Shown: positions 25,789 to 35,700, numbered from the stretch's first letter. The stretch: DNA of 64,000 nucleotides from an uncultured Clostridia bacterium (GCA_934182605.1 CAKPRQ010000003.1:1-64000), one strand, 5' to 3'. Numbers and translations are program-made. Notes: generated by a model from the letters alone, not told the origin.

Positions 25789-26223
25789 TCATTTATTTAT
25801 ACTTTCCTTTGGTATATTAATTTTCTTTAATTTGTCATAATTGTAAGTTTCATAATTTACATTGTCTTTATTATAATAATTACTTTGGAAATAATATATT
25901 ACTGTTGTTCCGTCGTAATATTCAATTGTATAATATCGTCCATCGTCACTAAATACAAAATCAGTTTTTTTCCCAATTTGTATATTTTCAAGTGCTTTTA
26001 TTATTTGTTGTATTAATTCTTTATTTTCAGTTTTATAGTAAATATATCCTCCCTCTGTTTCTTCTTTCATTTTTATGGATACAATTTGCTCAATTTCATA
26101 TTGGTTGTTGTTAATAGTTATATTATCTATTTTTTTACAATTATTTTTTTTTAGACAATATATAATCATTATAACAATTAAACATATTATAGATATTAGT
26201 AAAATGTAACGACCTTTTTTCAT
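25789..26223 (-). CDS. Membrane-anchored small protein in the sortase B operon
   Basis: 144 residues, not recognised. One N-terminal helix (about 5-24) is followed by a beta-rich domain with many Tyr and Ile (GGYIYYKTENKELIQQIIKA, DGRYYTIEYYDGTTVIYYF). It directly abuts the 26224 gene, so the two are translated together. It belongs to the operon that encodes sortase B and two NPKTG proteins. A role as an accessory or immunity-like partner is only a guess. Confidence 0.75.
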   Translation of the reverse strand: MKKGRYILLISIICLIVIMIIYCLKKNNCKKIDNITINNNQYEIEQIVSIKMKEETEGGYIYYKTENKELIQQIIKALENIQIGKKTDFVFSDDGRYYTIEYYDGTTVIYYFQSNYYNKDNVNYETYNYDKLKKINIPKESINK

Positions 26224-27363
26224 TTATTTACCAATCTCCTCAATATATCCAGATGTTTTTTCAGTATACATATTATCAGTTATAGATTTATATCTTTCTC
26301 CATCGTAATCATCTGTAAATCCATTATATGCTTTATAAATTTCATTTGTTTCAGTGTCATATACTCTTTCATACCCAAGGGTTGCATCACTTTGTTTTTG
26401 ACTCATTATATCATATGTTGTATTTCTTTTTTCCCAAGCACTCATATATGAATCAAAAGCTTTTTGCACACTAGCATTTAATGCTAAAGCTTGTTTAGTT
26501 TGAGCATTACCATCATCTATAGTTTTTTGTACATATGCACTATTAAAATCTATTGAATTAATTGATTGTAATAAAATGTCTTTATAATCTATAAATTCAT
26601 CCTTAACTGCTGTTATTGCCATTATGTCATAAACCATATAATAAAGTGTGTCTACTCCGCCAAGATTATTATTACCAAAGTTAACAATAGATGCCATAAA
26701 CATACCTTCACCAGGTTTATTATTTTCATCATTGAATGTTGCTCTTAAGACTTTACTATCTAATGCAACACTTTTCATACTAGCACTTGATTCTGATTCT
26801 TCTAATTTAGAAAAATTACTAAACCTAGGGAAATTTATAGTAGAAAAACTAGTGTCAATTGACTTTATAAACGAAGAAATATCATTAAAATTTTGATAAA
26901 ATCCCTCTGTGGTAGGGTTATTTAACACAACACTATCAGCAAATAATTTGTATTGAGCATTATTTCCACTCATATTATAATAATTTTGCCAAAATTGTTT
27001 TGCTTCATTACTTTTTAAAAGTGGTTGCATTTTTAACATTAAAAATATTTGATTTCTACTATCTTCTTCATCATAAACTCTAATTGCATAATAAATTCCT
27101 GTTCCTCCAGTTTCAATCTTCCATCCTTTTGGTTTTTTCATAGAAAAAGCATCGTTTTTATATTCTTCAAGCTCTAAATTACTAACTTTATTATCAACTA
27201 TTTTTACATCTTCTTTTTTAGTTTTACTTTCTATTTTTTCTGCCCCATCACTCTCTTTGCCACCATTATTATTTACTACAAGAATTACTCCAAGAACAAT
27301 TACTATTGCAATTGCAATAATGGCAACTATCATCCATATTTTATTTTTTTTAGTTTCATTCAA
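26224..27363 (-). CDS. Membrane-anchored extracytoplasmic protein in the sortase B operon
   Basis: 379 residues from TTG 27363, chosen because AAGGGGGA lies 8 nt upstream. The longer frame to 27429 overlaps the sortase gene and has no such site. One membrane helix (about 9-30) and a Lys/Glu/Ser spacer lead to a large domain beginning YKNDAFSMKKPKGWKIETGG, which resembles PsbP/DUF-type stress proteins with a 'YxN..F....P..W' start. The C-terminal part is helical (QTKQALALNASVQKAFDSY). The function is unknown. It lies 17 bp after the sortase B stop. Confidence 0.78.
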   Translation of the reverse strand: MNETKKNKIWMIVAIIAIAIVIVLGVILVVNNNGGKESDGAEKIESKTKKEDVKIVDNKVSNLELEEYKNDAFSMKKPKGWKIETGGTGIYYAIRVYDEEDSRNQIFLMLKMQPLLKSNEAKQFWQNYYNMSGNNAQYKLFADSVVLNNPTTEGFYQNFNDISSFIKSIDTSFSTINFPRFSNFSKLEESESSASMKSVALDSKVLRATFNDENNKPGEGMFMASIVNFGNNNLGGVDTLYYMVYDIMAITAVKDEFIDYKDILLQSINSIDFNSAYVQKTIDDGNAQTKQALALNASVQKAFDSYMSAWEKRNTTYDIMSQKQSDATLGYERVYDTETNEIYKAYNGFTDDYDGERYKSITDNMYTEKTSGYIEEIGK

Positions 27364-27379
27364 TTTATTTTCCCCCTTT

Positions 27380-28141
27380 TTATATTTTTTTAGCATGTAA
27401 AACAACTCTATATTTGTTATTATTAGCACAAGTTGACAATGTTAATATATTATCATCTTTTGAAACATCTGTATTAAATTCTTTTATACTTCTTTTCTTT
27501 ATAGTGTTTACAAATTGTTCAAAGTTATTATCATCACTAAATTCTGTTTTTATATAATAATCTTCGCTTTCTATTTTATAAATTGAGAAAACTTTATAAA
27601 TACATTTCTCATTTTCGGTATATAAAGTAATATTAGTATTTTCTTCGTTATCATACCAGTCAGAATTTAAAATATTTTTTAAACTTCCAAACATTGAATT
27701 GTCTTTCATGTTATGACCATAAATCACAATATTTTTATCAGTATTATCAAATTTATTTCTATAATCTGCAAAAATCCATCCTGCTGAATTGTTACTTTTA
27801 TCAAAACTATGGTTTAAGTAAAAGCTATTATTTGTTCCTTTTACTACAGGATATTCAACATTTGTATTATTTACTTTAATCCATGCAACAGTTTCATTAT
27901 TTTGGTCTTTTAATTTATTAAAATCAATTTTATATTCTTTCTTATTTTCATCTTCATTTTTTTCCTCAACAATTACAGTATCTCTTATTTGTTCTGCTAT
28001 TTTACTGTTATTAGTTTTGTCTTTATACCATTTATAGATTTTAATTCCAGAATATAATAATATAGAAAGTAACATTATATATATAACAAGATTTAAAATT
28101 GCTTTCTTATATTTCTTACTCTTATTCTTTTTATTTCTCAT
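27380..28141 (-). CDS. srtB: Class B sortase
   Basis: 253 residues. N-terminal membrane helix (about 13-33). The class B signatures are VAWIKVNNTNVEYPVVKG, YLNHSFDK, the catalytic His in IVIYGHNMKDNSMFG, the catalytic Cys in ILTLSTCANNN and the Arg in YRVVLHAK. Class B enzymes recognise NPXTG-like rather than LPXTG motifs. The two genes upstream in this operon encode proteins ending in NPKTG, a good match of enzyme and substrates. Confidence 0.93.
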   Translation of the reverse strand: MRNKKNKSKKYKKAILNLVIYIMLLSILLYSGIKIYKWYKDKTNNSKIAEQIRDTVIVEEKNEDENKKEYKIDFNKLKDQNNETVAWIKVNNTNVEYPVVKGTNNSFYLNHSFDKSNNSAGWIFADYRNKFDNTDKNIVIYGHNMKDNSMFGSLKNILNSDWYDNEENTNITLYTENEKCIYKVFSIYKIESEDYYIKTEFSDDNNFEQFVNTIKKRSIKEFNTDVSKDDNILTLSTCANNNKYRVVLHAKKI

Positions 28142-28166
28142 TATTTACATTGTCCTTTCTTTTATA

Positions 28167-28195
28167 AAAGCTAGCTAATAACTCTAGCTAGCCTT
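28167..28195 (-). terminator. Hairpin between the NPKTG gene and srtB
   Basis: GGCTAGCTA...TAGCTAGC stem followed on the minus strand by TTTTATAAAAG. It probably reduces readthrough from the surface-protein genes into srtB. Confidence 0.6.
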
Positions 28196-28210
28196 TATAT
28201 GTTATTTGTA

Positions 28211-29767
28211 CTATTCTCTTACTTTTTTTCTGTTTATTACTATTAAAGTTCCAATAGTTGATATAGATGCAACAAATAGAATTACACTTGTTGTTATATT
28301 ATCTCCTGTTTTTGGATTATTTGTTTCGTTTTTAACTTGTTCTGTTTCAGGATTGTTTGTTTCATTTTTAACTTGTTCTGTTTTTTCTTCAACATTTGTT
28401 GCCACAATTCCATATTGGCTTAAATGTGATGTTTCAAACACTATATATCCATCTTCTACTGTTGCTGGTATTGTTTCTTTTATTTCATCATTTGAAATAT
28501 ATACTACTTCATATTTGCTAAATCCTTTTAAGTCTTCTGGTAATGCAATTCTTATTTTCATTTTAGTATCACTAATTTTAACAACCTCACCATTTTCTAA
28601 TACATTTATATCTACTACATATTTAACATTTTTGTTTGTTAAATCTTTTTTTACTTCTACAGGTTTAATGTCTAATTTAAGGTTTTTGCTAACTTCATTT
28701 GCAAATTCAATTTTTGCTTTTGTTTCTCCTGTGCTTTGAATTTCTTTTACTGTTTCCTTAACTGGTTGTTCAGGTTTGCCTGAAGTTTTAGTCCAAGAAG
28801 CATATAATGTTACATTTTTATATATCTCATAACCACTTTCTTCTTTTATTAGAGTATCTTTGTCAAATTCTTTATCTGTTTTTTCATCCTTATCCCAGAA
28901 TCTCCAGAAAACATATTTATAAATTTCTCCACTGCCATCTTTTTTTGTATTCCAACCATTAAAGGTATATCCCTCTCGCACAGGCATATATGGTAGAAGT
29001 GACATAGTTGTTCCTGAATTGCTACCACCTATATAGTCATAACTGTTAGATTCTTTGTCATTTATTTTACCACCATTAGCATTTAAAATCAATACAATTC
29101 CGTCACCTTTAAAAGTATCTTGAGTATATGTAGCAGTTAATGTTATGCAATCACGGTTAGCAAAATAACTAGAATCAATAGAAGTTACAAATTTTCCATC
29201 TAACTCCCATCCTTTAAATGTAAACCCTTCTCTTACAGGGGTATATTTTGTTAAATCTACTGTTTTAAATTCAGTACTTTTGGTTGTTAATCTTATAATG
29301 CTTTGTCCATTTACTTTACCTGCAAAAGCATCAAGTGTTAGATAATATGTGCCTGTTCCTTGTAATGCTTTATCAGAAAATTTTGCATAAAGAGTCAATC
29401 CATTCGTATATGTTTTGCCTTCTGTTAACTCGCCACTCCATTTAAAATCAGTTATTGCTATTTCTTCATTAGATTTTTCACCAGTAAAACTTCCCCAATA
29501 TGCAAATTCTGTTCTACCATTGAATGGTAATATCCCTTTTGTTAGCTCAGATAATTTAACTGTTGTTTCTCCTTCTGCAACGTTAAATTTTATAACCTTA
29601 TTGCTTTCACCATCAATATTAGCATCTGTTTCATAGCTGCACTCTAGTATTAATGTATACTTTCCATCATCACTAATTGTTACTGCATTTACTCTGTTTG
29701 AAAAACTAAACAGACATATGCTAGCTAAAATAATTGCTAAAAAAATTAAACTTTTTTTAATTTTCAT
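28211..29767 (-). CDS. NPKTG surface protein with Listeria-Bacteroides repeats
   Basis: 518 residues. A signal peptide (1-28) is followed by three InlB-type B repeats (Flg_new family; about 35-320) with the pattern 'L...GGK..........TPVREGFTFKGW'. A beta-domain (about 340-455: IKETIPATVEDGYIVFETSH, LSQYGIVAT) follows. The C-terminus has two near-identical units (TEQVKNETNNP), NPKTGDN, a membrane helix and RKKVRE. The signal suits the neighbouring sortase B. B repeats occur in adhesins and internalins. The tandem unit right before the motif may be a variable-length stalk. Confidence 0.88.
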   Translation of the reverse strand: MKIKKSLIFLAIILASICLFSFSNRVNAVTISDDGKYTLILECSYETDANIDGESNKVIKFNVAEGETTVKLSELTKGILPFNGRTEFAYWGSFTGEKSNEEIAITDFKWSGELTEGKTYTNGLTLYAKFSDKALQGTGTYYLTLDAFAGKVNGQSIIRLTTKSTEFKTVDLTKYTPVREGFTFKGWELDGKFVTSIDSSYFANRDCITLTATYTQDTFKGDGIVLILNANGGKINDKESNSYDYIGGSNSGTTMSLLPYMPVREGYTFNGWNTKKDGSGEIYKYVFWRFWDKDEKTDKEFDKDTLIKEESGYEIYKNVTLYASWTKTSGKPEQPVKETVKEIQSTGETKAKIEFANEVSKNLKLDIKPVEVKKDLTNKNVKYVVDINVLENGEVVKISDTKMKIRIALPEDLKGFSKYEVVYISNDEIKETIPATVEDGYIVFETSHLSQYGIVATNVEEKTEQVKNETNNPETEQVKNETNNPKTGDNITTSVILFVASISTIGTLIVINRKKVRE

Positions 29768-29781
29768 TTCATTTTCCCTCC

Positions 29782-31626
29782 TTAATATTTTCTTGATTTT
29801 TTTCCTTTTTTAGTATTAACTATTACTAATGTAATAATTCCAATTGATGCAATTATGAACAATATAATATATATTATAACATTATCTCCTGTTTTTGGAT
29901 TAGCAATATTATTTTGCTCTGTTGTAATTGCTTTACTTGCTATTGCATAGTTTGAGAAATTTGATGTTTTAAAAGTAATTGTGTTCATTTCAGGATTATA
30001 ATTTGTTGGTATTATTTCATAAGTTCCATCATGTTTTTCGTGGACTATAACAACTTCATTTCCATTTACACCACTTTCTAATTGAAGTGTAATTGTTGCT
30101 TCATTTTTTAATTCATCTAGTTTGTTTGTCCAAACATCATCTTTTGTCCCTTTATATAAAATTTGATCTAATTTTATATCTAAATAAGATGAAATTTCAT
30201 AACCAGTTGCTTTTTTTTCAAAATTTGATATTTGCTCTTTTGATAATGTAACATCATTTACTGACAAAACTACAGAACCAGAATCTATTTCTTTTCCACC
30301 AATTTCTATTGTTCCATTTTTTACTTTATCAGAATTTGCATTTACTTTATCATCAACTTTTTCAAATATTCCACTTATATGGACATTTGTATTAGGCATA
30401 ATATATTCAAATGTAGATTGCTCTTTTCCAGCAACTAATTTTTCATCATTTATAGAGATTTCTGTTAATTGATAACCATAGTCTGGTTTTAATTTTAATA
30501 TTACTTTAGATCCAGGAATTATGCTTGCCCAACCATTATTTTTCTTTAAATCTTGATTTACATTATCCAATCCTACAGAATTGCCATTTGGATCTTTAAC
30601 ATCTAATATTTCTATTGTTCCATTTTTTAACAATTCATTATCTTTAATATTGGGATTGTTTGTTTTATCAGAATCCCATATTATTGTTTTTGGTACATTT
30701 GAAGTATTTTGACTTTTTGTTACAACTATTGTGTATTTACTTGCTGGATCAACTTCAAATTCTACTCTGTCTTGTGTTCCTTCTGGTAAGGTCATATTTG
30801 TACCATTAATAGTTACACTACCAATATTTCCATCTCCAAACGCTAGCTGTATTGTAATTTTATTTTTTATTTCTCCTACTATATATCCTTTAGCAGTTCC
30901 TTTTACATTTGCTGATTCTTCTCCAACTCTTACTCTATTTAATGATATTTCCATACCAAATCCATTATATGTTCCTTCTATTTGAATGTCTTGAGTAGAA
31001 GCTGCTATTAATTTTAATTTGCATTTAAAATTATATCTTGTATAATAGTTATCTCTTGTTTCATTAATAACAATGCTTTCTGAACCTTTATAAGCATTAA
31101 AAATATCATCGGGGTCGCCTACTAATATTCTCTCACCATCTCCATAATCTGTTGAATTATAAGTTAATTTTGAATCAATTTTTTTTGTATAGCTGAAATC
31201 TAAATTATATGATTTATTCTCATCTAAATTTAGTACGGACATTACTGCTTTATTTTCTTGCTTATTTCCAACTATTTTTATTGTTGCTTCTGAACTGTTA
31301 TCCGTCTTATCAAGACTAGCTTTTCCACTATTTACAACAATTTTATAATATACTGTTCCTTCTAAATCTGCTATAGCACTTAATGCTTTAGATAAATTGT
31401 CTTCCTTTGCACAGTCTATAATATAGTCTTTGCCTTTTTCTAAAACTATATCATTAGTTATATCAATATCATCATAATGATCAATAACTGTTGTATTTAC
31501 TTTTACTCCAGAATCTTCTGTAACATCTGTTACTCCTGCATACACCTCACTTGATATTATTGGAAATACTATATTGGTAATTATTGTAATTATTGATAAA
31601 ATTGAAAAAATCTTAATTTTTTTCAT
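29782..31626 (-). CDS. Large NPKTG surface protein
   Basis: 614 residues. Signal peptide 1-30, then several beta-rich modules. Two modules share the pattern 'LKNGTIEI' and 'VKNGTIEIGG' with IIPGSKVILKLKPDYGYQLT, an InlB/Big-like fold. The last module (FKTSNFSNYAIASKAI) repeats the theme of the 28211 protein (FETSHLSQYGIVAT). The C-terminus is NPKTGDN, a membrane helix and KKGKKSRKY. It is the first gene of the sortase B operon and is preceded by GGAGGAAAGAGG. It is probably an adhesin; the ligand is unknown. Confidence 0.86.
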   Translation of the reverse strand: MKKIKIFSILSIITIITNIVFPIISSEVYAGVTDVTEDSGVKVNTTVIDHYDDIDITNDIVLEKGKDYIIDCAKEDNLSKALSAIADLEGTVYYKIVVNSGKASLDKTDNSSEATIKIVGNKQENKAVMSVLNLDENKSYNLDFSYTKKIDSKLTYNSTDYGDGERILVGDPDDIFNAYKGSESIVINETRDNYYTRYNFKCKLKLIAASTQDIQIEGTYNGFGMEISLNRVRVGEESANVKGTAKGYIVGEIKNKITIQLAFGDGNIGSVTINGTNMTLPEGTQDRVEFEVDPASKYTIVVTKSQNTSNVPKTIIWDSDKTNNPNIKDNELLKNGTIEILDVKDPNGNSVGLDNVNQDLKKNNGWASIIPGSKVILKLKPDYGYQLTEISINDEKLVAGKEQSTFEYIMPNTNVHISGIFEKVDDKVNANSDKVKNGTIEIGGKEIDSGSVVLSVNDVTLSKEQISNFEKKATGYEISSYLDIKLDQILYKGTKDDVWTNKLDELKNEATITLQLESGVNGNEVVIVHEKHDGTYEIIPTNYNPEMNTITFKTSNFSNYAIASKAITTEQNNIANPKTGDNVIIYIILFIIASIGIITLVIVNTKKGKKSRKY

Positions 31627-31703
31627 AACTCTTTCCTCTTTCCTCCTTCCTCCAATATTTTCATTTCTATTTTACCATATTACAGTTCTATATTTTTGTT
31701 TTT

Positions 31704-31730
31704 CGCCAAAGTTTCAATGACAATTTGGCG
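31704..31730. promoter_or_regulatory. Operator-like inverted repeat between divergent genes
   Basis: CGCCAAA (31704-31710) and TTTGGCG (31724-31730), 13 bp apart, lie midway between the surface operon (start 31626) and the HTH gene (start 31796). It is the only G/C-rich palindrome in this spacer and a good candidate binding site for the adjacent regulator. Confidence 0.55.
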
Positions 31731-31731
31731 A

Positions 31732-31760
31732 TTGCTTTTTATATAATTTTATGATATAGT
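31732..31760 (+). promoter_or_regulatory. Promoter of the HTH regulator gene
   Basis: TTGCTT (31732-31737), 17-bp spacer, TATAGT (31755-31760). It begins directly after the CGCCAAA palindrome, so a protein bound there could repress it. Confidence 0.6.
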
Positions 31761-31795
31761 ATAATAAATTTGAATTATTGATATGGAGGTTTTTT

Positions 31796-33523
31796 ATGAC
31801 TTTTAGTGAACAATTAAATAAATATATAAAACAAATTGAGTGTTCTTCTAAAGACCTTGTAATTGCTTCTGGTTTAACAACTTCTGTTATTAGTCGTTAT
31901 CGCAGAGGAGATAGAACTCCAAGTTTAAAGAGTAAACAATTAGAACAACTTACAGATGGTTTATATAAGCTTTCTGTCACAAAAGAAATGAATATAACTA
32001 AAGAAGAAATTTATACTGCTTTATCTGATACTTTAAATGATATTTCTATTGACTTTGAACAGTTAAGTAAAAATTTTAATAATCTTGTTACAACTTTAAA
32101 TATTAATGTTGCTGAATTATCTCGCTTAAGTAGTTATGATGCCTCATTTCTTTCTAGAATTCGTACTGGTAATGGTAATCCATCACATCCTAAAGATTTT
32201 GCTACGACTGTATGTAATTTTATTATGAAAAAGTATACATCTGATGATGATAAAAAAGCAGTTGCACTTCTTATAAATTCTACTTTAGAGGAGTTAGAAA
32301 ATAATCTTAACTATTTTAATAAGCTATTTAATTGGTTTACTACTAATTCTACTCCCTCTCATAACTATATAGATGATTTTCTAACAAATTTAGATAAATT
32401 TGATTTAAATGAGTATATAAAAGCTATACATTTTGACGAAATGAAAGTTCCTTCTGTCCCTTTTTATAAGGCTATATCTAAAACATATTATGGCATAGAA
32501 GAAATGAAAAAGGGTGAATTAGACTTTTTTAAAGCTACTGTTTTATCTAAAAATAGTGAACCTATTTTTATGTGTAGTGATATGCCCATGGAGGATATGG
32601 CACAAGATGTAGAATTTGGCAAAAAGTGGATGTTTGCTATTGCAATGACTTTAAAAAAAGGTTTTCACTTAAATATTATTCATAATCTTGATAGACCTTT
32701 TAATGAAATGATGTTAGGATTAGAAAGTTGGATTCCAATCTATATGACTGGACAAGTTTCTCCATACTATTTTAAAGGATTACAAGATAATATATATTGC
32801 CATTTCAATTATGTATCTGGTACAGTTGCACTTTTTGGAGAATGTATTAACGGATATCATAATAAGGGTAAATATACTTTAACTACTAATAAAAATGACA
32901 TTTCATATTATAAAACAAAATCGAAAATTTTATTAAATAAAGCTACTCCTCTTATGGAAATTTATAAAATAGAAAATAGAAATTCATATAGCTCTTTTAT
33001 TACAGCAAGTGCTAATATAGAGGGAAATCGTAGAAGAATATTATCTTCTTTGCCTATTCATACAATATCTGATGAATTGCTTATGAAAATTTTAAAACGA
33101 AATAAGGTTTCCAATGAAGATATCAAACATATACAGTTCTCAATACAGGAACAAAAGGAAATTATTGATAATACATTACAAACAGATATATTTGAAGATG
33201 AAATAGTAGAAATTTCTAAAGAAGAATTTATAAAATCTCCTCTTTCACTTTTTCTTGCTGATAGCTTTTTTGAGACTGAAATTTATTATACTTATGAAGA
33301 TTATTTAGAACATTTGAAATTAACGAAAGAATATTCTGAAAATAACACTAATTATAAATTAACTTTTAATAATCATCATATATTTAAAAATATTCAAATT
33401 TTAATTTTGGAAGAGCATTGGGTTATGATTTCTAAAAACAAAAGTCCTTCTATTCATTTTGTGATTCATCATCCAAAATTAAGAAATGCCATTGAGAATT
33501 TTATTCCTCCAGTAGTAGAATAA
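31796..33523 (+). CDS. Large DNA-binding regulator with two N-terminal HTH motifs
   Basis: 575 residues from ATG 31796, 6 nt after GGAGG. Residues about 5-55 form an HTH (SSKDLVIASGLTTSVISRYR, RGDRTPSLKS) and about 90-130 a second (NINVAELSRLSSYDASFLSR, IRTGNGNPSH). The remaining 430 residues have no domain I recognise; they contain 'EPIFMCSDMPMEDMAQDVEF' and 'HLNIIHNLDRPFNEMMLGLE', possibly a ligand-sensing part. It is transcribed away from the sortase B operon and separated from it by a palindrome, so control of that operon is the likely job. Confidence 0.8.
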   Translation: MTFSEQLNKYIKQIECSSKDLVIASGLTTSVISRYRRGDRTPSLKSKQLEQLTDGLYKLSVTKEMNITKEEIYTALSDTLNDISIDFEQLSKNFNNLVTTLNINVAELSRLSSYDASFLSRIRTGNGNPSHPKDFATTVCNFIMKKYTSDDDKKAVALLINSTLEELENNLNYFNKLFNWFTTNSTPSHNYIDDFLTNLDKFDLNEYIKAIHFDEMKVPSVPFYKAISKTYYGIEEMKKGELDFFKATVLSKNSEPIFMCSDMPMEDMAQDVEFGKKWMFAIAMTLKKGFHLNIIHNLDRPFNEMMLGLESWIPIYMTGQVSPYYFKGLQDNIYCHFNYVSGTVALFGECINGYHNKGKYTLTTNKNDISYYKTKSKILLNKATPLMEIYKIENRNSYSSFITASANIEGNRRRILSSLPIHTISDELLMKILKRNKVSNEDIKHIQFSIQEQKEIIDNTLQTDIFEDEIVEISKEEFIKSPLSLFLADSFFETEIYYTYEDYLEHLKLTKEYSENNTNYKLTFNNHHIFKNIQILILEEHWVMISKNKSPSIHFVIHHPKLRNAIENFIPPVVE

Positions 33524-33579
33524 ACTTAAAATATAGAGCAGATAAATTTGTACTGAACCCCCAACTTTCCTATCATAAA

Positions 33580-33615
33580 AGCAGATAATTATCAACTAAT
33601 TATCTGCTATAAAAA
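33580..33615 (+). terminator. Terminator of the HTH regulator gene
   Basis: AGCAGATAATT / AATTATCTGCT stem with a 7-nt loop, followed by ATAAAAAAA. It is A-rich rather than T-rich on the plus strand, so it may work better for minus-strand transcripts. Confidence 0.65.
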
Positions 33616-33666
33616 AACAGATAATCCTTGTTCCCATTTTGATACTGTTATCAACACTTTCAAAGA

Positions 33667-34996
33667 TTACTTAAGACATAGCAACGAAACACACTCAACA
33701 TGTATAGTCTGTTCATTTTCGTCAATTTTGTTTTGTATAGCATTTTTTTGATTTTTTAATATATTAGTTTTATTTTGTACCTTTTCTTCTGCTCTTTTAT
33801 AAACACTTATTATTTCATCTTCTGTATAAGCTATTTGCTCTATTTCTTCTCTAATTACTTTTTGAACTTCATTTTTTATTAATTTTTCTGTTATCGGCTT
33901 GCAACTACAATTTTTATTCTTATTTTTATTAGAACACATAAAAGTTCTTTGTTCCCATACGCCCCCATTTTTTCTTTCGTTTCTTCTTACTTTGTATGTT
34001 GCTTTTCCCCCACATTCTGCACAAAATATAAATTCCTTTAAAGGTACTTCATATTTTTGGGTTAATGAATTTCTATGTTTGTTTAGTTTATCTTGTACCT
34101 TTCTCCAAGTTAGCTCATCAATTATAGGTTCATGCATATTTTTTACAATAATATATTCGTCTTTATGTGTACTTCTTACTTTATCGACTTTATGACTTAT
34201 TTTTTGGAATTTTCTGCCGACTACACTTCCTATATATACTTCATTCTTTAACATCTTTGCTATCTGTTCACTGTGCCATATATAACCTTTTGGATTTTTG
34301 CTTTTTCTATTCATACATACTGGTATTTTTAAATATATTGCAGGAGCTTCAATATTTCTTTCGTTTAGATTATCTGCAATTTTTATTGTAGACATTCCTT
34401 TATATATATACATATCAAATATTTCTCTAACTATTTGTGCTGAATATTCATCTATTACCAAATGATTTTTTATATTATTGTCTTTTTTATATCCATAAGG
34501 AGCTATACCACCTTGAAACTCTCCCTTTTCTATTTTTCTATTTTTTACGCTTTTTATTTTATTTGAAATATCTTGTGCATAATAATCATTGAAACTTAAT
34601 TTAAAAGTCAAAAATTGTAATCCTTCTGGATTTATTGTATCAACATTATCTCCTATTGCTATATATCTAATATTATTTGTTGGTAAATATCTCTCTAAAT
34701 AATAACCTGTATCTATATGGTCTCTACCAAATCTTGATAAATCCTTTGTTATAATGCAATTTATTTTTCCATCTTCTATATCTTGTATCATTTGCTTAAA
34801 TCCGTGGGCGATTAAAATTTGTTCCAGTATAACCGTCATCAACATATTCTTCTACCGATTCCAATTCTTCGTGTTTATTTATATAACTATTTAATATATC
34901 TCTTTGATTTTCTATACTTTCACTTTCTCTATCATCTCCATCATCTCTTGATAGACGCATATATTTAGCTACTTTATAATTATTTATTCCTAACAT
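33667..34996 (-). CDS. Large serine recombinase, reading frame broken at a CGG codon
   Basis: Start ATG 34996 after GGAGGGAG. The resolvase domain begins VAKYMRLSRDDGDDRESESI, with catalytic Ser in RLSRDD. It runs to GYTGTNFNRP, then CGG at 34804-34802, then ATT TAA. Skipping C 34804 continues GFKQMIQDIEDGK and the rest of the enzyme (LSRFGRDHIDTGYYLERYLP), a recombinase domain, the zinc ribbon (FCAECGG, FMCSNKNKNKNCSCK) and a coiled coil, 442 residues in all. The last residues (HVECVSLLCLK) are encoded by the attachment site and flanking chromosome. The enzyme should integrate and excise the 33.7-42.5 kb element. It is otherwise intact, so it is unlikely to be dead. Confidence 0.9.
33689..33703. 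repeat. Attachment site, recombinase end
   Basis: ACACACTCAACATGT, identical to 42458-42472. On the minus strand it encodes the HVECV motif, here forming the C-terminus of the recombinase. Confidence 0.85.
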
Positions 34997-35078
34997 TTCT
35001 CCTCCCTCCTATAATAAATAACCTGTTTGCTATTTCATTTTACTTTTTTTAATCTTTTCAGTAAAATGTGCAAATTTA

Positions 35079-35213
35079 TTATTTTTTTAGTTTTTCTATA
35101 TCTTCCATTTTTTCAATAAATGTTTTTTCTAATAACTTTGTTAATATTTCTTTTAGGTTTTCATTCACATATATCTTTTTTATACTATCTTCCTCATTTT
35201 TAAAGTTCTCCAT
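35079..35213 (-). CDS. Small protein (44 aa) next to the recombinase
   Basis: ATG 35213 follows AGGAGGAG. The product begins MENFKNEEDSIKKIYVNENL and is charged and helical. Small genes of this kind often accompany serine recombinases on Clostridial elements; the function is unknown. A further tiny frame (MKEVEIILENVFPELSND, with AAGGAGG upstream) lies at about 35.28-35.34 kb and may be a remnant. Confidence 0.6.
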   Translation of the reverse strand: MENFKNEEDSIKKIYVNENLKEILTKLLEKTFIEKMEDIEKLKK

Positions 35214-35443
35214 ATTCTCCTCCTAACTTTCATATTAAAAGGTATTTTTGAATGTCCCATTTTATGAATCAAATTTCAATCATTTGATAATTCTGGAAAG
35301 ACATTTTCTAAAATAATTTCTACCTCCTTCATAGTGTACTTTTTATTTTTTATATACTTTTTTATTAAAATTTCCTCCTAATTAAAAACAAACCCTTATC
35401 GGGCTTTTAATTTTTATAAATTTACACACTTAACAAATAATTT

Positions 35444-35700
35444 TTATCCTATCAAACCTATTGATATTTTTAATGAATTATTTACTTTTTCTTGATATAT
35501 TCGTGGTAATTCATCAATATAATATATAATTCTTCTTTTTTCTATTACTTTTATTTGTTCAGCCATAATTATTGCTTTATATCTCATTTTTCCAAATGAT
35601 TCTATTTGAACATGCGTCGGAAGTCTATATTTCTTTTCAATACATCTTTATTCTTATTGAATTTTACAACAAAAACCTCAGATTTTTGCGAGTAAGCCTC
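35444..35700 (-). pseudogene. Decayed MazF/PemK-like toxin gene
   Basis: The reading frame ending at 35444 contains KKYRLPTHVQIESFGK and AIIMAEQIKVIEKRRI. These resemble the central part of MazF/PemK endoribonucleases ('LPTHV', 'LAEQIRTIDKRR'). The preceding piece, KSEVFVVKFNKNKDVL, is in another frame, and no start or antitoxin gene is visible. One frame break near 35640 and a missing N-terminus make it inactive. The break is not at a CGG codon. Confidence 0.5.

Noticed and set aside
28330..28385. CRISPR-like direct repeats
   Set aside because: Two copies only, in frame, encoding TEQVKNETNNP in a surface protein. It is a coding repeat, not an array. No CRISPR array was seen in the window.
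35640..35660. CGG-type break in the MazF-like remnant
   Set aside because: There is no CGG in frame, the N-terminus is also missing and the shift is in the other sense. It is a plain pseudogene.
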